Both the position numbers and the translations under genes were made by a program. From Bacillus sp. 103mf (GTDB taxonomy: Bacteria; Bacillota; Bacilli; Bacillales; Bacillaceae_G), in assembly GCF_900116295.1 (NCBI RefSeq), contig NZ_FPAF01000008.1:62001-126000 (forward strand): DNA of 64,000 bases, given 5' to 3'. How positions within the stretch are numbered: position 1 is the first letter of the stretch; the number at the start of each line of letters is the position of its first letter. The notes below the pieces were generated by a model, which was not told where the DNA came from, made no database searches, and was given only the letters and a program-made list of their open reading frames with translations. Positions 20,012 through 28,259 of the stretch are shown here, one piece after another.

Positions 20012-21310
20012 ATGAACTTGCAAAATGTAAAAGGAACAAAAGACTATTTACCGGAAGAACAAACACTGCGTAATACAATTAAACGGATTTGTGAAGAAAC
20101 ATTCGAAGCTTATGGCTGCAAACCATTAGAAACACCTATTTTGAACATGTATGATTTGATGGCTTATAAATACGGAGGAGGATCTGAAATTTTAAAGGAG
20201 ATGTACACGCTTCAAGATCAAGGGAATCGTGAGCTTGCACTGCGTTATGATTTAACTATTCCCTTTGCAAAGGTTGTTGCTATGAATCCAGAAATCCGCC
20301 TTCCTTTTAAACGTTATGAAATTGGGAAAGTATTTCGAAACGGCCCAATTAAGCAAGGGAGATTTCGAGAATTCGTACAGTGTGATGTAGATATTGTTGG
20401 CGTTGAATCCGTCTTAGCAGAAGCAGAATTAATGGTAATGGCTCTTGATATTTTTAACAAATTGAACTTAGACGTAACCATTCAATATAATAATCGAAAA
20501 CTATTAATAGGATTGTTACAAGCGATTCAAATCCCTGAATCACAGGTACAAGATGTTATTTTATCTGTAGATAAACTTGAGAAAATCGGCATTGACGGTG
20601 TAAGAAATGATTTAATAAATCGAGAGATACAAAGTGAAACGATTGATATATTATGTAAGACGTTAGAAACATGTATATCTATGCCACTTTCTGAATTTAA
20701 TAAAGCGTTCCCTAATCCTCTTGTTAAAGAAGGAGTTACTGAACTTCAAGAACTTAGGCAATACTTAATTGCACTTGGAATACAATCTAATACAATGTTT
20801 TCTCCTTTTCTTGCACGAGGGCTCACAATGTATACCGGAACGATTTATGAAATTTTTTTAACCGATGGCAGTATTACTTCTAGCATTGGTAGTGGTGGGC
20901 GCTACGATCACATTATTGGCGCATTTCGAAATGATAATAAATCTTATCCGACAGTTGGAATCTCATTTGGTTTAGACGTCATTTATACTGCTCTTATCCA
21001 AAAAGAATGTGCCTCCTCTTCTGTCGATATCTTTATCATTCCACTCGGAACACAGGCAAAGTGTTTAAAAATCGCTCACACATTGCGAACAAATGAAAAT
21101 TTAAAGATAGAGCTTGAACTAGCAAATCGTAAACTAAAACGAGCTCTTAACTATGCAAACAAAGAAAACATTCCATATGTACTTATTATTGGTGAAGAAG
21201 AAATAAATAACGATGTAGCTGTTTTACGAAATATGAAGGAAGGAACAGAACAAACGATTCCTCTTGCTTGTATTGAAAATGGAACTTTCAAACAATATTT
21301 ATGTCGTTAA
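20012..21310 (+). CDS. hisS2: Histidyl-tRNA synthetase, second copy type
   Basis: Class II aminoacyl-tRNA synthetase of 432 residues that charges tRNA-His. Seen: N-terminal NVKGTKDYLP; a motif 2 region with KVFRNGPIKQGRFREF; the His-specific RGLTMYTGTIYE; motif 3 GISFGLDVI; and a C-terminal anticodon-binding fold from about 330. I start at ATG 20012 with AAAAAGGAGTG 6-8 nt upstream; a GTG 9 nt earlier overlaps that site. It stands alone, divergent from the krs operon, and is controlled by the leader attenuator rather than a T-box. Sequence is clearly HisRS but divergent from the usual housekeeping form (for example the motif 2 loop), so a paralogue induced on histidine shortage is the likely role. 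HisZ-like function is unlikely because the anticodon domain is present. Confidence 0.88.
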   Translation: MNLQNVKGTKDYLPEEQTLRNTIKRICEETFEAYGCKPLETPILNMYDLMAYKYGGGSEILKEMYTLQDQGNRELALRYDLTIPFAKVVAMNPEIRLPFKRYEIGKVFRNGPIKQGRFREFVQCDVDIVGVESVLAEAELMVMALDIFNKLNLDVTIQYNNRKLLIGLLQAIQIPESQVQDVILSVDKLEKIGIDGVRNDLINREIQSETIDILCKTLETCISMPLSEFNKAFPNPLVKEGVTELQELRQYLIALGIQSNTMFSPFLARGLTMYTGTIYEIFLTDGSITSSIGSGGRYDHIIGAFRNDNKSYPTVGISFGLDVIYTALIQKECASSSVDIFIIPLGTQAKCLKIAHTLRTNENLKIELELANRKLKRALNYANKENIPYVLIIGEEEINNDVAVLRNMKEGTEQTIPLACIENGTFKQYLCR

Positions 21311-21361
21311 TTGAATCCTCCCGCACATACTTGATTTTTTTATGTATTTGTTGCAACTAAT

Positions 21362-21406
21362 AATAAAAGGAGAAACGTACACATCTGCTACGTTTCTCCT
21401 TTTATT
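21362..21406. terminator. Bidirectional terminator between hisS2 and the lipoprotein gene
   Basis: A perfect 18-bp stem (AATAAAAGGAGAAACGTA and its complement) with a 9-nt loop and A/T runs on both sides. It lies between the ends of two convergent genes. Confidence 0.9.
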
Positions 21407-21455
21407 ACATAGGGGCTATATATAAGATAAAATTTAATTTTGCATTCATTTTTTA

Positions 21456-22052
21456 TTAAAGCTTATTCAAAAATTGATTTAAATCTTGCTTTGTTTTCGT
21501 CGTTAACGTCTTTAGCTTCTTTAAATCTTGTTTTTGTTTTCCCATTTCAACAAGGAGTGGATATAAATTTTGCTCAATTGTTTTATAATCGGTTGCATGC
21601 TGCGCCTCAACTTCTTTCTCAACTACATCCCATTTATCAGTAAGTTGCTTGCCAAGTTTATTTACAGCTTCTTGTTTTGGAGTTGCTTTCAATTGCTTAT
21701 CCACTTCTTCTATTAACTGTACAACTTCTTTTACTCCACTCTTCATACTAGCATTTTGCTTTGCATTTGTTGATTTTGTTTCAGTTGTTCCGTTTTTCTC
21801 ATTTTTTGTTTGTTCTGCATTCGTTGATTTCGTTTCAGTTTTCCCATCTGCGCTTGTTGTTTTTGAATCCTTTTCCTCATTTTTACCCGTATTTGTCTGT
21901 TCTGCACTTGTTGTTTTCGCTTCTTCTTGATTGTTTGTTTGTTCCTTTTTACTTTGATTTGCTTGTTCTTTTTCTGTTGAGGTACCGCAAGCTGTAATGG
22001 AGAGCATCGCTCCAATTGCCAAAGAAGCAATCGATATTTTTTTCAATTTCAT
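21456..22052 (-). CDS. Lipoprotein with low-complexity Thr/Lys/Glu linker
   Basis: Secreted lipoprotein of 198 residues. Residues 1-22 form a signal peptide with lipobox ITAC at the cleavage site, so Cys22 should be lipidated and the protein anchored outside the membrane. Residues 25-105 are low complexity, with repeated units of the TETKSTNAEQTKN type (two clear copies, one weaker). The last 90 residues are predicted helical and charged, with a spacing suggestive of a coiled coil. TAGGAGG precedes the ATG. I recognise no enzymatic motif. The long hydrophilic linker suggests it reaches through the cell wall. Confidence 0.8.
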   Translation of the reverse strand: MKLKKISIASLAIGAMLSITACGTSTEKEQANQSKKEQTNNQEEAKTTSAEQTNTGKNEEKDSKTTSADGKTETKSTNAEQTKNEKNGTTETKSTNAKQNASMKSGVKEVVQLIEEVDKQLKATPKQEAVNKLGKQLTDKWDVVEKEVEAQHATDYKTIEQNLYPLLVEMGKQKQDLKKLKTLTTKTKQDLNQFLNKL

Positions 22053-22146
22053 AATAAGCCTCCTAATATTACAATTTCACCTCCCAAATAGTTTTCTATA
22101 TACTTCCAAAAATCCCTTTTTATTATTTATTGAAAATACAAATTTC

Positions 22147-22905
22147 TCAATAAAATCCTCCAGTCGAATGAATAACCTGTCCCGTCACCCATGCCGCTTC
22201 TTCACTTGCTAAAAAAGCAATTAACTGAGCTGCATCCTTTGGCTCACCAATTCTTCCTGCTGGAAATCTTGTTACAAGATGCTGTTTCACCTCTTCATTC
22301 ATTGCCCCTGTATTCGTTGGTCCTGGATTAACCGCATTTACTGTGATTCCTTTTTTGGCAGCAGCTGGTGCAATCGAAGTCGTAAATGTTTCGATTGCAC
22401 CTTTTGTTACGGCATATGCAAGTTCATCTGGCATCGGCCTTAATGATTGTCCCGACGTAAGGTTAATAATTCTTCCGCCTTTTTCTTTTGTAAAGTGCTT
22501 CATAAATAGTGCACTTAACAAAATCGGTGCTCTTACATTCACCGTATAATGCGAATCTAACTCTTCCACATCGATTGACTCATAATTTGTATTTATAGAA
22601 TATGCAGCATTATTTACTAAAATTGTTGGCTCTCCGAAACGTTCTGATACCATATATAACAAACGGTTCGGTGCATAAGACTGCGCCAAATTAATCTCAG
22701 CCATATCACAACGTACGCCAAAACTTTCAACTTCTTCTTTTAATAAAAACGGCTCATCTCTTTTCATTCCCCAAGACATCGCTTTATCATAGCGAGGCCA
22801 ATAAGTAAAAAAGATATCTATTCCTTTCTGAGCCAATTCTTTGCAAACTGTTGCTCCAATACCATGTAACCTTGTTGCACCTGTGACTATTGCAATTTTC
22901 CCCAT
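22147..22905 (-). CDS. SDR-family oxidoreductase
   Basis: Short-chain dehydrogenase/reductase of 252 residues, NAD(P)-dependent, cytosolic. The Rossmann nucleotide site TGATRLHGIG is at 9-18, NNAA near 96-99, and the catalytic Ser and Tyr-xxx-Lys appear as SGQS and YAVTK. The C-terminal region has the PGPTNTG cofactor motif. Annotation pipelines often call such proteins 3-oxoacyl-ACP reductases, but the substrate cannot be told from sequence. AAGGGGAG precedes the ATG. It is 57 nt from the ABC permease gene, and could be co-transcribed with it. Confidence 0.85.
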   Translation of the reverse strand: MGKIAIVTGATRLHGIGATVCKELAQKGIDIFFTYWPRYDKAMSWGMKRDEPFLLKEEVESFGVRCDMAEINLAQSYAPNRLLYMVSERFGEPTILVNNAAYSINTNYESIDVEELDSHYTVNVRAPILLSALFMKHFTKEKGGRIINLTSGQSLRPMPDELAYAVTKGAIETFTTSIAPAAAKKGITVNAVNPGPTNTGAMNEEVKQHLVTRFPAGRIGEPKDAAQLIAFLASEEAAWVTGQVIHSTGGFY

Positions 22906-22962
22906 AGCGACTTCTCCCCTTCATACAATAAATCCTCTGTATAGTAACAGAGGATTTACGAT

Positions 22963-24618
22963 TTATTTAATATTTGCTAGGATACGTTCAGCACCAAGTT
23001 GTAAACTACGAGACACGATAACATTTACAATAGTAAAAATAACTAGGATACTTAAAAACATACCCCACATTCCAACTCCTAATGAGAAAAATAATGCACA
23101 TACTCCGCCTACAGTAATACCAACTAACAATATATTCGCAAGAAAATTCCAAAGTGTAGTATAACGACCTTTAAACATTTTTTGTTCAGAATCCCAATGA
23201 ATATCAGCTGTTTGCGCATCCCAGCGTGTGCCAATTAAATTGTTTAACCATAACCCATTTGCACAAAGCAAGAACCAAAGTAAAGTAAATACTGGTGACA
23301 CACCGCCTACAATGATAAGCACAAGACCAAAGATCGCTAAAATAGTGGTATTAATGAGCCAAGCTGTAAATACTTTCGCAAAGAAAATGCCTTCTGCCTT
23401 AACAGGCAAATAGCGATTGATAAACCAAGTCCGACCTTCTCTCGAAAAAGATGTTGTCGCAATAACATTGGATCCCATTAAAAACATACCTGCACAAAAA
23501 GCAAGACCAAGCGCAAGAGCTGTTGTTTCACTATCTTTTATAAATTTATTTAACCAAGCTAAATTCCCGTCTTGTACAAAAATAATAAAGAAAAACATAA
23601 TTGGCATCACAAAAGTATGCACAATACAATTAATGAAAAATTGTGGCGTGCGAGTTAAAATACGAAACTCTTTTTTCACATATGCTTTCCAATGTGAATT
23701 TTGCACAGTAGCTTTATTAAAATTCTCGGCAGAAATCACTTCTTTTTTCGCAGTACTATTTGAAATTCCAATAACCCCTTTTAAATATGTACGCTCTGCA
23801 ACATAGAAAAACAATACATAAAATGCAAACGAAATCGCAGCGAAAAGAAGTAAATATAAAAATCCTTTCCACGAAGCACTTTCTGTTAACGCCATTGCCC
23901 CAAAGTATGTCGTCGGAAAATAGTTTGTCATTTCTACTAGAAATGAAGATTGATTATTTGTAAGAAAGTCTGCTGCTGTTTTCCCAGAAGCAGCACTTCT
24001 ATTTTTCCATTGGATAAATATATTAATGCCGACAATTAGCAATAAAGTAAATAAACCCATTAGCATATTACTTCGATCTTTATTTTTTGCGATATTTGTA
24101 TAACGCATAATGATTGTCATAAGAAGCGAAGCGAGAACTAACGGAATAATCGGGAAAAATAAGTAAACAATTAAAAAGTAAACATAATATGTAATAAAAG
24201 CACCACTTTGTAATCCATACACAATGAAGATTGGAAATAAGATAAACGAAGCCATCACATATTGTGTAATTAAAACAGTAATAAACTTCGCTGTAATAAT
24301 GTGGGCTGGCTTAAGTGGTAGTGGTAATAACATTTCAACGTCATCGCTATAATAAAAGACTGTTAAAATTGTCGTAATACTAAACAAAAATACCCATATA
24401 CTTCCAATCGCTAATCCCATACCAATTAGTAAGTTTTCCTGGTCAACTTGTTTTAATACGCCATACATACCATTCGCAAGTGGACCTATAAATAAAAATC
24501 CAACAAACAAAAGACCCAATAATGAAAGTAAAGATACAACACGCTTCTTCTTATCAGTTAACATATCAGCATAGTTCATTCTTAATAATATTTTTGTTAA
24601 CATCCAGATTTTATTCAT
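22963..24618 (-). CDS. ABC transporter permease (YthQ-like)
   Basis: Membrane protein of 551 residues with roughly 12 hydrophobic segments and a large central soluble loop, of the kind annotated as putative ABC exporter permease. It overlaps the ATPase gene by 8 nt, with its ribosome site inside the end of that gene, so the two form one transporter. The pair resembles B. subtilis YthP/YthQ. Substrate unknown. Direction of transport as export is inferred from the single-ATPase, no-binding-protein arrangement. Confidence 0.82.
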   Translation of the reverse strand: MNKIWMLTKILLRMNYADMLTDKKKRVVSLLSLLGLLFVGFLFIGPLANGMYGVLKQVDQENLLIGMGLAIGSIWVFLFSITTILTVFYYSDDVEMLLPLPLKPAHIITAKFITVLITQYVMASFILFPIFIVYGLQSGAFITYYVYFLIVYLFFPIIPLVLASLLMTIIMRYTNIAKNKDRSNMLMGLFTLLLIVGINIFIQWKNRSAASGKTAADFLTNNQSSFLVEMTNYFPTTYFGAMALTESASWKGFLYLLLFAAISFAFYVLFFYVAERTYLKGVIGISNSTAKKEVISAENFNKATVQNSHWKAYVKKEFRILTRTPQFFINCIVHTFVMPIMFFFIIFVQDGNLAWLNKFIKDSETTALALGLAFCAGMFLMGSNVIATTSFSREGRTWFINRYLPVKAEGIFFAKVFTAWLINTTILAIFGLVLIIVGGVSPVFTLLWFLLCANGLWLNNLIGTRWDAQTADIHWDSEQKMFKGRYTTLWNFLANILLVGITVGGVCALFFSLGVGMWGMFLSILVIFTIVNVIVSRSLQLGAERILANIK

Positions 24619-25336
24619 TTTCTGTCATCTCCAAGAACATTTTTTCAAGAGATTCATTTGATTCAAAATGTTCTCGTATTTCTGCTAAATTCCCTTGAAA
24701 TTGAAGTGTTCCTTTATTAATAATCGCAACTCGATCACATAATTTTTCAGCAACTTCTAACACATGCGTCGAAAAGAACACCGTTTTCCCTTTATCAGCA
24801 TGTTCACGCATCATCTGTTTTAATATAAATGCCGATTTTGGATCTAATCCGGTCATTGGCTCGTCTAAAATCCAGACATCTGGATCATGCAAAAGAACTC
24901 CAATAATAATAATTTTTTGGCGCATTCCATGTGAATAACTTTGAATTTGATCAGACAATGCTTCGTACAAACTAAAACGTTCTGCTAGTGTTCGGATCTT
25001 TTCCTGACGCACGTCTTTCGGAACATCATACATATCCGCCATAAAATTTAAATATTCAATCCCTTTTAAGCGTAAAAACATATCAGGACTGTCAGGAACA
25101 TACCCAAATAACTTTTTCGCTTCAAGCGGCTCTTTCGTAATATCTTTTCCATTTACAGAAATCGTCCCGCTATCAACAGAGTGAATACCTGTTATCATCT
25201 TAATTGTCGTTGATTTCCCTGCACCATTTGGACCTAAAAAACCAAATATCTCTCCGCTCGCGACTGTTAAATTCAAATCTTTTACCGCAAATTTGCTACC
25301 ATTATAGCTCTTTGACACATTAACAATTTCAATCAT
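24611..25336 (-). CDS. ABC transporter ATP-binding protein (YthP-like)
   Basis: ATPase subunit of 241 residues. Walker A GPNGAGKS at 35-42, Q-loop region before 80, signature SYSHGMR at 133-139, Walker B VWILDEP at 154-160 and switch His at 191. It should energise the overlapping permease. AAGGG precedes the ATG with adequate spacing. Motifs are complete, so it is probably active. Confidence 0.9.
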   Translation of the reverse strand: MIEIVNVSKSYNGSKFAVKDLNLTVASGEIFGFLGPNGAGKSTTIKMITGIHSVDSGTISVNGKDITKEPLEAKKLFGYVPDSPDMFLRLKGIEYLNFMADMYDVPKDVRQEKIRTLAERFSLYEALSDQIQSYSHGMRQKIIIIGVLLHDPDVWILDEPMTGLDPKSAFILKQMMREHADKGKTVFFSTHVLEVAEKLCDRVAIINKGTLQFQGNLAEIREHFESNESLEKMFLEMTENE

Positions 25337-25521
25337 CCATATCCAGCCCTTCTCTTATTTTCCAATAATTACATTTTAATTATAACATAGTACGTTTCTG
25401 TATTTTATAATCTTTTAGAATTATCAAACACAAAAGAATCTTCTTTGTGACTTAACCTATAAATTTGCATAAAAGCACATACTTGAAGTTCAAATGCTGT
25501 ACCAAAATAATCAATAACTTA

Positions 25522-26100
25522 ATGAAAAAAATTAGATATACCGATTGAATACTGGAATGCAATCATAGAAAATGATTCCTCTTATGATGTATATTCTTTT
25601 ATGGTGTAAAAACAACTAAAATATTTTGCCGTCCATCTTGCAAATCCAGAATTCCCAACATAGAAAACGTATATATTTTTCATAATATTAAACAAGCTCA
25701 ATTCAAAACTTTCCGTCCGCGTAAAAGATGCAAGCCAGATAGTTTATGTTTACCTAATGAAGAGTGGACCCAGCAAATCGTTGAATATATTAATCTAAAC
25801 TATCACGAACAACTTACCTTAAATAAGCTAGCAAATATATACCACGGAAGTCCCTACCATTTGCAACGTACACTTAAAAAAGTAAAAGGAATTAGTCCAC
25901 TTGCATACATTCAACAAGTACGTATTACTAAAGCCATGTTTTACCTTGTAACCTCAAACAAAAATATAATAGATATCGGAATAGACATAGGGATACCAAA
26001 TCCAACTTATTTCATAACATTTTTTAAAAAGAAAACAGGTTTAACACCAACTGATTATCGAAAAAAAACAACTGATGAAGAAATCCAAACATTAGATTAA
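25522..26100 (+). pseudogene. Broken adaA-like methylphosphotriester regulator
   Basis: Reading with two frame corrections gives a protein aligned to the intact AdaA at 54841. An extra A in the run after ATG 25522 and a missing base near 25599 break the frame. The zinc/methyl-acceptor region reads FCRPSCKSR and then FRPRKRC, so the third metal Cys (FRPCKRC in the intact copy) has become Arg. The AraC-type DNA-binding half (from about 25755) is open and well kept: HGSPYHLQRTLKK, YIQQVRITKA and FKKKTGLTP. The remaining ORF from 25861 could still make a bare HTH fragment, but no ribosome site supports that. A decayed paralogue is the simplest reading. Confidence 0.82.
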
Positions 26101-26140
26101 ACTCAAAACAATTTTAAGAAAGCAGCTCCTTATATAATCT

Positions 26141-26190
26141 AAAAGGAAGCATAAGTTTGCATTTTATGCAATGTTATGCTTCTTTTCACA
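26141..26190 (+). terminator. Terminator after the adaA-like pseudogene
   Basis: AAAAGGAAGCATAA (26141-26154) pairs with TTATGCTTCTTTT (26174-26186), with a small inner GCAT/ATGC hairpin and T-rich flank. It probably served the broken gene upstream. Confidence 0.75.
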
Positions 26191-26256
26191 TTCTTTTTCT
26201 TTATCCCACATTATCAAATAGTAATACCTCTTCACTTTCTACTATCCTATGTTTCC

Positions 26257-26451
26257 TTATCCATAAAAATATATATACGAAGCTACCCCAACTGCTAAAA
26301 CAACCCCTAAAAGAAGATAAATGATTGAAAGTCTTGCAATATTTCCTTTCGTTGAAGTTCCATAATTTTCTTCTTCACTTTTTCCTACCATTATTGTCAC
26401 GATAACTGTCACTACTACTATGATTAATACCCCTAATATCCATGCTAACAT
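26257..26451 (-). CDS. Small two-helix membrane protein
   Basis: Protein of 64 residues starting MLAWILGV, with two hydrophobic helices (about 3-24 and 42-62) joined by a short polar loop containing KSEEENYG. GGGAGGAGAGG lies just before ATG 26451, which is why the longer upstream start is rejected. I do not recognise the family; it is membrane-bound and stands alone. Confidence 0.7.
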   Translation of the reverse strand: MLAWILGVLIIVVVTVIVTIMVGKSEEENYGTSTKGNIARLSIIYLLLGVVLAVGVASYIYFYG

Positions 26452-26620
26452 TTCTACCTCTCCTCCCTTCATTTCCAATTTTACGTTATTTATACTATTT
26501 ATAACGTGGATATCTTTGTAATTATTTTAACAATTTTCAAACTAATTTTAAAATAAAGAAAAGCACTCAAAAAAAAGGACAATTCCCTCCAGCCGAAAAG
26601 TAACCGTATATAATCTAAAC

Positions 26621-26655
26621 AAAGGTCCAGTGCATATCCCAAGCACTGGACCTTT
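26621..26655 (-). terminator. Terminator of the MBL-fold gene
   Basis: AAAGGTCCAGTGC (26621-26633) and its exact complement (26643-26655) form a 13-bp stem with T-rich flank on the minus strand. It lies just downstream of the minus-strand gene at 26750. Confidence 0.85.
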
Positions 26656-26666
26656 GTTTAATATTA

Positions 26667-26716
26667 GAATTAAAGAAAGACGGTTTTATGTCGATTTTTT
26701 AATTTGTATTTATACA
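26667..26716 (-). repeat. Partial copy of dispersed repeat family R2
   Basis: The segment matches the end of the copies at 41.5, 47.5 and 49.7 kb: AAAGAAAG, then a G-rich step, TTTATGTCGATTTTTTAAT and a TTTGTATTTATA tail. Only the tail part of the element is present. Confidence 0.6.
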
Positions 26717-26749
26717 GTGTCGTTCTTCGGATAATGGAAGATTAAAAAA

Positions 26750-27616
26750 TTACAAGTTAACCATTTCATAACCATTTACAAAGTACTCTATTGTTTCTAA
26801 CTCATATTCGTTTAATTCTCTATCAAGTTCTTGTTTATACGCTGTTTTTATTTTTTCTGTATCGCCTTTATGTGTTTCCGTGTAGGTACCTACTGTTTTC
26901 AGCAAACGAATCTCTTGCAAAAATTCATTTCTATCAATTGCTTTCCCGTGTGAAAGAATATAAGTCTCAGCATCAAATTTCTCTAATTCTTGTATTAATT
27001 CAAACGTTCGTTTCGTTGTATAGTTCCACTTCGAAGAAAAAATATCTGCATAGATACAATCTCCTAAAAACAATATCTTTTCTTCTTTAATATAAATGAC
27101 AACGGAGTCATGTGAATGGTTCCCTCCTACATGCTTTAACACACATGTCACATCACCAAGGTCTAATTCAAGTTGTTTCTGAAACGTTAATGACGGTAAG
27201 ACAATTTGAATATTTCTTGGCTGTTCACTGAATTCTTTTTTTATACAAGTAGCACAAAATTCAATTTCTGTACCTTCTTTTACTCGTGCATCCAAGGCCT
27301 CATCTGTCCATTCATAAGAAACGAGTGTATTCATCTCTTTTTTTGTTTCACTATGTGCGATAGACAAAGCATTTTTTAATACAGGTAATCCAAAAATATG
27401 ATCCCAATGCCAGTGTGTTAATGCAACGAAATCAGGATTTGAGATGTTCTGTTCGTTTAGCATTTCTAAAAACAAATGTGCATGTGCTTCTGAATTACCT
27501 GCATCTATCATCAAAGTCTTTTCTTTTCCAACTACCATTCCTAAGATAGGTCTATCTGTTTCAGAAACAGGTGTCATATACCAAAATGAATCTCCTATTT
27601 TTTTTATTTGCTGCAT
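26750..27616 (-). CDS. MBL-fold metallo-hydrolase
   Basis: Metallo-beta-lactamase superfamily hydrolase of 288 residues, cytosolic. The metal motif THWHWDH is present near residue 72, followed by HVGGNHSHDS (third-site His), GDCIY (bridging Asp) and SHGK. GGAGG sits 8 nt before ATG 27616 (MQQIKKIG), so the upstream in-frame start is not used. Substrate is unknown; general thioesterase, lactonase or beta-lactamase-like roles are all possible in this family. A strong terminator follows. Confidence 0.85.
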   Translation of the reverse strand: MQQIKKIGDSFWYMTPVSETDRPILGMVVGKEKTLMIDAGNSEAHAHLFLEMLNEQNISNPDFVALTHWHWDHIFGLPVLKNALSIAHSETKKEMNTLVSYEWTDEALDARVKEGTEIEFCATCIKKEFSEQPRNIQIVLPSLTFQKQLELDLGDVTCVLKHVGGNHSHDSVVIYIKEEKILFLGDCIYADIFSSKWNYTTKRTFELIQELEKFDAETYILSHGKAIDRNEFLQEIRLLKTVGTYTETHKGDTEKIKTAYKQELDRELNEYELETIEYFVNGYEMVNL

Positions 27617-27721
27617 AACTATTGCCTCCATTTATAACTGTATAAGAATTGCCAGCCAAGAAATTTCTTGGCCTTGTATTTTGATTACTAGTAAACGAAT
27701 ACATCAAAAATAAAGTGAAAC

Positions 27722-28112
27722 TTCCATCCGTGGGGGTTTTCTTCATCCCCCACGGATGGAAAGCCCGCCCAATTGGGCGGGCTTTTACGGGCAGTTATCC
27801 CCACCTATCTTCTTTAGAAAAGCGAAAGCGGCTCGCTCAGAAGCGCAGGACATTGGAGTCCCTGACAAAGAGGCATTTTTTGCCTGGTCGGAGGGGCGAA
27901 ACGACCGGAGATTCTAGCCGCTAGAGCTGGACAATGAAGAAAAGTGGAAGTGGCTCGTCCAGAATGTGAGGGGGATGGAGCTTCTGACGTAGAGGTGTAT
28001 TTTGCCTCGTAGGAAGAAGCGAAGCCACCGAACATTCTAGCCACTGGAACTGGACAATATTCTCTCTAAATCTTGAGGTGGGGGTCTTACTGCCCACGAA
28101 TAGCGGGATAAA
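27722..28112. repeat. Dispersed B. cereus-type repeat R1, with internal duplication
   Basis: A structured non-coding element. It begins with a 15-bp hairpin (27722-27736 with 27747-27761) and a perfect 22-nt palindrome AGCCCGCCCAA/TTGGGCGGGCT (27762-27783). Two related units of about 115 nt follow (27821-27935 and 27940-28057), each running from an AGCGGCTCG-like start to CTGGACAA. The tail CTTGAGGTGGGGG...TAGCGGGATAAAA ends near 28112. A second, single-unit copy is at 63.2 kb. It resembles the bcr repeats of the B. cereus group; I do not assign a number. Small ORFs inside it on either strand look non-coding. Confidence 0.8.
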
Positions 28113-28259
28113 ATCATTCTTCATATTTTTTTATCTATTGCAATACAAATACTAATGATAATTTTGCCGTTGGACAAAATTTGACGCTTACAAAGAAAAT
28201 AAAAAAATAGAGATTCTAAAAAATAATCGTATGACTCTTTAAACTCTCTACCTTCTATT

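Noticed and set aside
21743-22030. Overlapping ORFs on both strands over the lipoprotein gene
   Set aside because: Low-complexity repeats open several frames; the minus frame with signal peptide, lipobox and TAGGAGG is the real one.
27814-28124. Minus-strand ORFs in the R1 repeat
   Set aside because: The same kind of ORF appears in the 63.2-kb copy with different frame interruptions, as expected for non-coding structured repeat.
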